DNA of 64,000 nucleotides from Flavimobilis soli (GTDB taxonomy: Bacteria; Actinomycetota; Actinomycetes; Actinomycetales; Cellulomonadaceae), in assembly GCF_002564025.1 (NCBI RefSeq), contig NZ_PDJH01000001.1:1116001-1180000 (forward strand), in the 5' to 3' direction. The notes under the pieces are model-generated. The model did no database searches and was not told the origin of the DNA. It saw only the letters and a program-made list of their open reading frames with translations. Of this stretch, positions 50,390 to 64,000 are shown piece after piece. The stretch's first letter is position 1. Every line of letters begins with the position of its first letter. A program made the position numbers and the translations under genes.

Positions 50390-51081
50390 TTGGCGTCCTC
50401 CTCGGTGATCTCAGCGGACGAGGCCACGGCCGTGGCGGACGGACCCTTTGCGGGGCCGGCCACGAACGCCTCGAGAGCCGCCTGCGTGAAGACCACGTCG
50501 TCCGAGATGAGCACGTCGTACGTGTTCAGCTGGTCGGCGACCAGGAGGTGCACCTGCTCGACGTTGCGGAGCGACTTGAGCGTGAGCTCGTCGCCACGCT
50601 CGAGCACGACGAGCACGTTCTTGCGCGACGAGAGGTTCGCCAGCGCAGCCACAGCAGCCTTGGTCGACGGCTTGCCGTCGATACCGAAGCCCGTGACGAC
50701 GTGCACGCGGCCGTTGCGCGCGCGGTCGGAGAGCGCACCGCGGAGGGCGGCAGCCTTCATCTTCTTGGGGGTGCGCTGCGTGTAGTCACGCGGCGTCGGC
50801 CCGTGCACGACGCCACCACCGGCGAAGTGCGGGGCGCGGGTCGAACCCTGACGGGCGCGGCCGGTGCCCTTCTGCTTGTAGGGCTTCTTGCCACCACCGC
50901 GGACCTCGGCCCGCGTCTTGGTGTCAGCCGTACCCTGGCGGGCGGCAGCGAGCTGCGCGACCACGACCTGGTGGATCAGCGGGACGTTCGTCTGGACGTC
51001 GAACACCTCGGCGGGAAGCTCGGCGGTGCCGGCCTTCTTGCCCTTGGCGTCGATGACGTCGACGGTCAGCGTGTCAGCCAT
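50386..51081 (-). CDS. rplD: 50S ribosomal protein L4
   Basis: L4 (231 residues) has a tunnel-lining loop with [36 protein letters not shown]. In E. coli it represses the S10 operon. The N-terminal [17 protein letters not shown] and late [22 protein letters not shown] are typical. The C-terminal tail is Ala/Glu-rich. Confidence 0.97.
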   Translation of the reverse strand: MADTLTVDVIDAKGKKAGTAELPAEVFDVQTNVPLIHQVVVAQLAAARQGTADTKTRAEVRGGGKKPYKQKGTGRARQGSTRAPHFAGGGVVHGPTPRDYTQRTPKKMKAAALRGALSDRARNGRVHVVTGFGIDGKPSTKAAVAALANLSSRKNVLVVLERGDELTLKSLRNVEQVHLLVADQLNTYDVLISDDVVFTQAALEAFVAGPAKGPSATAVASSAEITEEDAK

Positions 51082-51085
51082 GATG

Positions 51086-51745
51086 TCAGGCTCCCTTCAC
51101 GGCGCTGCGCACGAGGACGACGCCGCCCTTGGGGCCGGGAACCGCGCCCTTGACGAGCAGCAGACCCTTCTCGGCGTCCACGGCGTGGATCGTCAGGTTC
51201 TGGGTGGTCTTGCGGGCGTTGCCCATGCGACCAGCCATCTTCATGCCCTTGAACACGCGCGACGGCGTCGAGGCGCCACCGATCGAGCCGGGCTTGCGGT
51301 GGTTGCGGTGCGCACCGTGCGAGGCGCCGACACCGTGGAAGCCGTGACGCTTCATGACACCCGCGGTGCCCTTGCCCTTGGTCGTGCCGACGACGTCGAC
51401 CACGGCACCGGCGGCGAACGCCTCAGCGGTGATCTCCTGGCCGAGGCTGTACTCGGCCGCGTCGGAGGTACGGACCTCGGCGACGTGACGGCGCGGCGTG
51501 ACGCCCGCCTTCTCGAAGTGACCGGTCAGCGGCTTGCTGACACGGCGCGGGTCGACCTGGCCGTACGCGAGCTGGACGGCGCTGTAGCCGTCTGTGTCAG
51601 CGTTGCGGACCTGGGTGACCACGTTGGTGCCGACGGAGACGACGGTCACGGGCACGAGGCGACCGGCCTCGTCCCAGAGCTGCGTCATACCGAGCTTCGT
51701 GCCGAGCACAGCCGTCACCGGCTTGTTGTTCTGAGGGGTAGTCAT
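51086..51745 (-). CDS. rplC: 50S ribosomal protein L3
   Basis: L3 (219 residues) nucleates large-subunit assembly. [57 protein letters not shown] and MAGRMGN are conserved, including the Gln-free actinobacterial loop. It lies between rpsJ and rplD. Confidence 0.97.
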   Translation of the reverse strand: MTTPQNNKPVTAVLGTKLGMTQLWDEAGRLVPVTVVSVGTNVVTQVRNADTDGYSAVQLAYGQVDPRRVSKPLTGHFEKAGVTPRRHVAEVRTSDAAEYSLGQEITAEAFAAGAVVDVVGTTKGKGTAGVMKRHGFHGVGASHGAHRNHRKPGSIGGASTPSRVFKGMKMAGRMGNARKTTQNLTIHAVDAEKGLLLVKGAVPGPKGGVVLVRSAVKGA

Positions 51746-51761
51746 CTTTTCTCCTCCCCGA

Positions 51762-52070
51762 TCAGAGCTTGATCTCGATGTTCACGTCCGCAGGGAGGTC
51801 GAGACGCATGAGCGAGTCGACTGCCTTCGGCGTGGGATCGATGATGTCGATGAGGCGCTTGTGCGTGCGCATCTCGAAGTGCTCGCGGCTGTCCTTGTAC
51901 TTGTGAGGCGACCGGATGACGCAAAAAACGTTCTTCTCCGTCGGCAACGGCACCGGGCCCACGACCGTCGCACCAGCGCGAATCACCGTGTCGACGATCT
52001 TGCGCGCCGAACTGTCGATGACTTCGTGGTCGTAGGACTTGAGCCGGATGCGGATCTTCTGTCCCGCCAT
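51762..52070 (-). CDS. rpsJ: 30S ribosomal protein S10 (NusE)
   Basis: S10 (102 residues) is a ribosomal protein and, as NusE, a transcription antitermination factor. [56 protein letters not shown] and [31 protein letters not shown] are conserved. It leads the S10 operon after a long structured leader. Confidence 0.98.
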   Translation of the reverse strand: MAGQKIRIRLKSYDHEVIDSSARKIVDTVIRAGATVVGPVPLPTEKNVFCVIRSPHKYKDSREHFEMRTHKRLIDIIDPTPKAVDSLMRLDLPADVNIEIKL

Positions 52071-52119
52071 GGCGTCGTCTGACTCTCTCTCTCGAACCGC
52101 TACTGTCCGACCCCCGCGC

Positions 52120-52149
52120 TCGGGCGTGTCGCATGTGCGTCACGCCCGA
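52120..52149 (-). promoter_or_regulatory. S10 leader hairpin, proximal
   Basis: TCGGGCGTG (52120-52128) pairs perfectly with CACGCCCGA (52141-52149) around a 12-base loop, 50 bases before the rpsJ start. It would form in the mRNA leader. Confidence 0.5.
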
Positions 52150-52255
52150 ACCCGATCACCCGGGTGGGTGCTGGGCCGTTGGTGATGTGCTGGTCCACAT
52201 CCCGCGAGGCGGGGTGCGCGCCTTCCACAACGTCTTCTTGTCTGACGGGGGCTCA

Positions 52256-52300
52256 TCGCGAGGTATCTCGATCTGTACGCACAGAGAGTCCACCTCGCGA
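52256..52300 (-). promoter_or_regulatory. S10 leader hairpin, distal, extended
   Basis: TCGCGAGGT (52256-52264) pairs perfectly with ACCTCGCGA (52292-52300). Inside, CTC/GAG and CTGT/ACAG extend it toward an ACGC loop at 52277-52280. Such a long interrupted stem in a ribosomal leader suggests autoregulation. Confidence 0.5.
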
Positions 52301-52459
52301 TTTCACGCGGATCAACACACTGTTCGATACATGAATGAGCGCGCCCGTAACAGGCAACCTGAACATCTTGCCACGGGAACGGTGCCCAGCACAAACCCTT
52401 GTCCTAGTGACGTGCGACGCACGCGCGCTCGGGCGCGTCGCGGGCGCAGGCCTCTGACG

Positions 52460-52496
52460 CAGCAGGGCCCGCCTCGAGACGAGGCGGGCCCTGCTG
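52460..52496 (-). terminator. Terminator after tuf
   Basis: AGCAGGGCCCGCCTCG (52461-52476) pairs perfectly with CGAGGCGGGCCCTGCT (52480-52495) around a 3-base loop; one more C-G pair extends it. It ends the rpsL-rpsG-fusA-tuf transcript and separates it from S10. Confidence 0.88.
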
Positions 52497-52557
52497 TTGT
52501 GCTCAGCTGCCGGCGATGCCGGCGAACCAGGCGTCTAGCTCATCGGTGACCAGAGGG

Positions 52558-53748
52558 TCACTTGATGATCTTGGTGACCTGGCCGGAGCCGACGGTGCGG
52601 CCACCCTCACGGATGGCGAAGCCGAGGCCCTCCTCCATGGCGATCGGCTGGATGAGCTCGACCGACATCTCGGTGTTGTCGCCGGGCATGACCATCTCGG
52701 TGCCCTCGGGCAGCGTGATGACGCCGGTGACGTCCGTCGTACGGAAGTAGAACTGCGGACGGTAGTTCGAGTAGAACGGGTTGTGACGGCCACCCTCGTC
52801 CTTGCTGAGGATGTAGACACGAGCCTCGAACTGCGTGTGCGGGGTGATCGAACCCGGCTTCACGACGACCTGGCCGCGCTCGACGTCCTCACGCTTGATG
52901 CCGCGGAGCAGAAGACCGGTGTTGTCACCAGCCTGCGCCTCGTCCATCGACTTGTGGAACGTCTCGATGCCCGTGACCGTGGTCTTCTGCGCGGGGCGGA
53001 TACCGACGATCTCGACGTCGGAGTTCACCTGGAGCGCACCACGGTCGACCTTGCCGGTGACGACGGTGCCACGACCGGTGATCGTGAAGACGTCCTCGAT
53101 CGGCATGAGGAAGGGCTTGTCGAGGTCACGGACCGGGTCCGGGATGTTGTTGTCGACAGCCTCCATGAGGTCCTCGACGGACTTGACCCAGGTCGGGTCA
53201 CCCTCGAGCGCCTTGAGGCCCGAGACGCGGACGACCGGAGCCTCGTCACCGTCGAAGCCCTGCGAGGAGAGGAGCTCGCGCACCTCCATCTCGACGAGCT
53301 CGAGGATCTCCTCGTCGTCGACCATGTCGGACTTGTTCAGCGCGACCAGCAGGTAGGGAACACCAACCTGGCGGGCGAGCAGAACGTGCTCACGGGTCTG
53401 AGCCATCGGGCCGTCGGTCGCCGCGACCACGAGGATCGCGCCGTCCATCTGAGCGGCACCGGTGATCATGTTCTTGATGTAGTCAGCGTGACCAGGCGCG
53501 TCGACGTGCGCGTAGTGGCGCTTGTCGGTCTCGTACTCGATGTGCGAGATGTTGATCGTGATGCCGCGCTGCTTCTCTTCGGGCGCCTTGTCGATCTCGT
53601 CGAACTTGAACTCAGGGTTCACGTCCGGGAACTTGTCGTGCAGCACCTTGGAGATGGCCGCCGTCAGCGTCGTCTTACCGTGGTCGACGTGACCGATGGT
53701 ACCGATGTTGACGTGCGGCTTGGTCCGCTCGAACTTGGCCTTCGCCAC
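52558..53748 (-). CDS. tuf: Elongation factor Tu
   Basis: EF-Tu (396 residues) delivers aminoacyl-tRNA to the ribosome. GTP motifs: [17 protein letters not shown] (G1), [14 protein letters not shown] (G2), [11 protein letters not shown] (G3), NKSD (G4) and the later G5. Domains 2 and 3 contain [12 protein letters not shown] and [16 protein letters not shown]4 is NKSD rather than the commoner NKCD or NKVD. It is the last gene of the str operon, with a terminator after it. Confidence 0.98.
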   Translation of the reverse strand: MAKAKFERTKPHVNIGTIGHVDHGKTTLTAAISKVLHDKFPDVNPEFKFDEIDKAPEEKQRGITINISHIEYETDKRHYAHVDAPGHADYIKNMITGAAQMDGAILVVAATDGPMAQTREHVLLARQVGVPYLLVALNKSDMVDDEEILELVEMEVRELLSSQGFDGDEAPVVRVSGLKALEGDPTWVKSVEDLMEAVDNNIPDPVRDLDKPFLMPIEDVFTITGRGTVVTGKVDRGALQVNSDVEIVGIRPAQKTTVTGIETFHKSMDEAQAGDNTGLLLRGIKREDVERGQVVVKPGSITPHTQFEARVYILSKDEGGRHNPFYSNYRPQFYFRTTDVTGVITLPEGTEMVMPGDNTEMSVELIQPIAMEEGLGFAIREGGRTVGSGQVTKIIK

Positions 53749-53878
53749 TGGGGTCCTCCTGGGACTTGGGTAGTTGTGCCGAACGATGCAGCTGCTCGCC
53801 CCGAGGGGCGGAGCATCTGCCGGGCGTGCGGGTCGCTACAGGTTGATGGTTGTTACTGGATGGTCGACCTGTGGGGAC

Positions 53879-55981
<2,103 letters not shown>

Positions 55982-56075
55982 GGTGGTGTTCCCCTTTAGC
56001 GGTGGAGGTCGTACGTCGGGGGGCTCGAGCCCAGGTGCCCGAAGGCGCCCCGGGTGACCGGGGCGCCGTTCGGAA

Positions 56076-56546
56076 TTACCAGCGGTAGTGCGCGAAGGCC
56101 TTGTTGGACTCGGCCATCTTGTGCATGTCCTCACGGCGCTTGACAGCGGCACCGAGGCCGTTGGAGGCGTCGAGGATCTCGTTCATGAGACGCTCGGTCA
56201 TCGTCTTCTCGCGGCGAGCGCGCGAGTAGTCGACGAGCCAGCGCAGCGCGAGGGTGGTCGCACGCGTCGGGCGAACCTCGACGGGAACCTGGTAGGTCGC
56301 GCCACCGACGCGGCGCGAGCGGACCTCGAGCGCCGGGCGGATGTTCTCGAGCGCACGCTTGAGCACGACGACGGGGTCACCGTCGACCTTGCCGCGAACA
56401 CCCTCGAGGGCGCCGTAGACGATCGCCTCAGCGGTCGACTTCTTGCCGTCCAGGAGGACCTTGTTGACGAGCTGGGTGACGACGGGCGATCCGTAGACCG
56501 GGTCGACGATGAGCGGCCGCTTCGGGGCCGGACCCTTACGAGGCAT
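56076..56546 (-). CDS. rpsG: 30S ribosomal protein S7
   Basis: S7 (156 residues) nucleates the 30S head and in E. coli represses the str operon. [41 protein letters not shown] and [30 protein letters not shown] are conserved. The start overlaps the rpsL stop. Confidence 0.98.
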   Translation of the reverse strand: MPRKGPAPKRPLIVDPVYGSPVVTQLVNKVLLDGKKSTAEAIVYGALEGVRGKVDGDPVVVLKRALENIRPALEVRSRRVGGATYQVPVEVRPTRATTLALRWLVDYSRARREKTMTERLMNEILDASNGLGAAVKRREDMHKMAESNKAFAHYRW

Positions 56547-56920
56547 CAGGCCTTCTCCTTCTTCGCGCCGTAGCGGCTACGCGCCTGCTTGCGGTTCTTG
56601 ACGCCCTGCGTGTCGAGCGCGCCGCGCACGATCTTGTAGCGGACACCGGGGAGGTCCTTCACACGACCGCCGCGCACGAGCACGATCGAGTGCTCCTGCA
56701 GGTTGTGGCCGACGCCGGGGATGTACGCCGTGACCTCGATCTGGCTCGAGAGGCGCACACGGGCGACCTTCCGGAGCGCCGAGTTCGGCTTCTTGGGGGT
56801 GGTGGTGTACACGCGGGTGCACACGCCGCGCCGCTGCGGGGAGCCCTTGAGGGCCGGGGTCTTCGACTTCCCGACCTTGGACGTCCGCCCCTTGCGGACG
56901 AGCTGCTGGATCGTAGGCAC
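56546..56920 (-). CDS. rpsL: 30S ribosomal protein S12
   Basis: S12 (124 residues) controls decoding. [42 protein letters not shown] and [32 protein letters not shown] are conserved. The Lys residues at the classical streptomycin-resistance positions (TPKKPNS and the GGRVKDLPG loop) are wild type. GTG 56920 has GGAGA four bases upstream; the longer frame is not homologous. Confidence 0.98.
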   Translation of the reverse strand: MPTIQQLVRKGRTSKVGKSKTPALKGSPQRRGVCTRVYTTTPKKPNSALRKVARVRLSSQIEVTAYIPGVGHNLQEHSIVLVRGGRVKDLPGVRYKIVRGALDTQGVKNRKQARSRYGAKKEKA

Positions 56921-56971
56921 TACGTCTCCGTGTCTTCTCGAGCTGTGCGGGTGGTCCCGCAGGTTTGGTCT

Positions 56972-57022
56972 GTGTCGCGCCGCCAGCATCGGCGCACACC
57001 TCCGTCTACTTCCGTAGACGGA
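56972..57022 (-). promoter_or_regulatory. Paired hairpins in the rpsL leader
   Basis: TCCGTCTAC (57001-57009) pairs perfectly with GTAGACGGA (57014-57022); in the transcript the loop is GGAA, a GNRA tetraloop. Just downstream GTGT-C-GCGCC (56972-56981) pairs with GGCGC-ACAC (56991-56999). The two stems are one base apart. Confidence 0.55.
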
Positions 57023-57295
57023 ACGCCAACTACCACCGGCTCGATGGTCCAGCTCCCCTGGTCTTGCGACCCGGCTCGCCGGAATGCCCGCCTCGTCGTC
57101 GGTCGCATCCGCTCACCAGGGGCGGTGCCGATCCACGGGAGACCGGCGCGTCCCGGACCGAGGCCCGACGCGCCGACTTCTCGCGGATCGATTCCGCAGG
57201 CCACCGTGCTCCTGGTGTGCAGGAGGCTGCCCTACCCGAAGACCGGGAGCGCTGGCAGCGCATGCGGATGCCCGACGACACGGGCACGAATGCCT

Positions 57296-57325
57296 ACGTT
57301 ATCCGCGCGGGTGCTGCGGTGTCAA
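57296..57325 (-). promoter_or_regulatory. str operon promoter
   Basis: On the minus strand TTGACA (57325-57320), an exact consensus -35, is followed after 18 bases by TAACGT (57301-57296). It is the strongest promoter-like pair in the window. Confidence 0.7.
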
Positions 57326-57453
57326 AGGGCTCAAGGACCGTGCGCCGGTGACCTGCCTCACCGGAAGGCCGCCGACGGCAGCCCGTCAGCGGCCCTCCCC
57401 GTGGCCACGGTCGCGACGTCGACGAACCCTGCGGCGCGTGCCCCCGGACGACG

Positions 57454-57489
57454 ACGAGGGGCCCGCCGCATGCGCGGCGGGCCCCTCGT
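57454..57489 (-). terminator. Terminator after rpoC
   Basis: ACGAGGGGCCCGCCGC (57454-57469) pairs perfectly with GCGGCGGGCCCCTCGT (57474-57489) around ATGC. It lies 24 bases after the rpoC stop and separates rpoBC from the str operon. Confidence 0.9.
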
Positions 57490-57513
57490 TCAGAGCTTTC
57501 GGCAGCTCTCAGA

Positions 57514-61395
<3,882 letters not shown>

Positions 61396-61474
61396 GGTGT
61401 TCCTACTTCCTTGGTTCGCCGGGCGGTCGTGGATCCGTCGCCGGCGCTATGGAGGCTGAAGAATGTGTCAGGTC

Positions 61475-61510
61475 GCGCCGCCCGCATCGCTCACGCGGAG
61501 CGGGCGGCGC
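61475..61510 (-). other. Intercistronic hairpin between rpoB and rpoC
   Basis: GCGCCGCCCGC (61475-61485) pairs perfectly with GCGGGCGGCGC (61500-61510) around 14 bases. It begins eight bases after the rpoB stop. In a co-transcribed pair it would act as an attenuator or RNA-processing site rather than a full terminator. Confidence 0.6.
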
Positions 61511-61518
61511 ACCCGATA

Positions 61519-64000
<2,482 letters not shown>

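Larger units (their letters stand above)
52071..52459 (-). other. Non-coding leader and promoter region of the S10 operon
   Basis: No gene is supported in these ~390 bases. Two stable hairpins (52120-52149 and 52256-52300) and the palindrome CACCCGGGTG (52157-52166) lie here. AT-richer patches around 52300-52345 and 52355-52400 are where promoters would be expected. I could not choose one -35/-10 pair with confidence. Confidence 0.5.
56921..57453 (-). other. Non-coding leader of the str operon
   Basis: No coding gene is supported in these ~530 bases. A promoter at 57296-57325 predicts an unusually long leader of about 370 bases. Two adjacent hairpins lie 50-100 bases before rpsL. Past the promoter the region runs to the rpoC terminator. 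Confidence 0.6.

Overview
This window is chromosomal housekeeping DNA from a high-GC Actinobacterium. GC content is very high, GTG and TTG starts are common, and it carries a WhiB regulator, zinc-binding (C+) forms of S14 and L36, a CIRCE-controlled groES and an F420-type luciferase-like oxidoreductase. Gene order (guaB, whiB3/whiD, groES, tsaD, rimI-tsaB-tsaE-alr, nnr, glmS, glmM, rpsI-rplM, truA, rplQ-rpoA, infA, then the spc, S10, str and rpoBC clusters) follows the order I recall from Mycobacterium and Streptomyces. The absence of rpsD between rpsK and rpoA, together with that order, suggests Micrococcales, perhaps a Cellulomonas-like genus. That placement is inference and was not tested by alignment.

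Layout, left to right. Positions 1-2.7 kb hold a cut-off TetR gene divergent from an alpha/beta hydrolase, with two perfect operator palindromes around the promoter, then a lipoprotein and a VOC protein. Positions 2.7-7.5 kb hold an RluA-type pseudouridine synthase and guaB, a MerR-type regulator with a degenerate cobalamin domain, WhiB and groES. Positions 7.7-16 kb hold a methyltransferase/glutamate-cysteine ligase pair and the t6A tRNA-modification genes tsaD, tsaB and tsaE with rimI and alr, split by a nitroreductase and a sulfurtransferase. Positions 16-26.5 kb hold envelope and cofactor genes: sirohydrochlorin chelatase, nnr, acpS, glmS, coaA, DedA, def and glmM. Positions 26.2-33 kb hold an orphan Ig-like fragment, rpsI-rplM, trhO, an ABC-F ATPase, a DUF5709-like acidic protein, truA, a ROK/polyphosphate-glucokinase-like gene and a four-copy tandem repeat.

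Positions 33-64 kb are the ribosomal and RNA polymerase superclusters, almost all on the minus strand: rpoB(partial)-rpoC; rpsL-rpsG-fusA-tuf; rpsJ to rpsQ (S10); rplN to rplO (spc); secY-adk-map; infA-rpmJ-rpsM-rpsK; rpoA-rplQ. A large LuxR-family STAND ATPase regulator interrupts this run between map and infA.

Functionally, the genes cover transcription, translation, protein export and N-terminal protein processing, plus precursors for nucleotides (guaB), peptidoglycan (alr, glmS, glmM), CoA and ACP. Regulatory DNA is readable at many points: GC-rich terminators without U-tracts, CIRCE, the TetR operators, structured leaders before rpsJ and rpsL, and a repeated -10-like hexamer placed six bases before start codons, which suggests widespread leaderless transcription.

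I saw no rRNA, tRNA, CRISPR array, insertion sequence, prophage or recognisable novel multi-gene system. The most unusual items are the LuxR insertion, the degenerate B12-type MerR protein, the orphan Ig-like fragment, the minisatellite and the leader elements.
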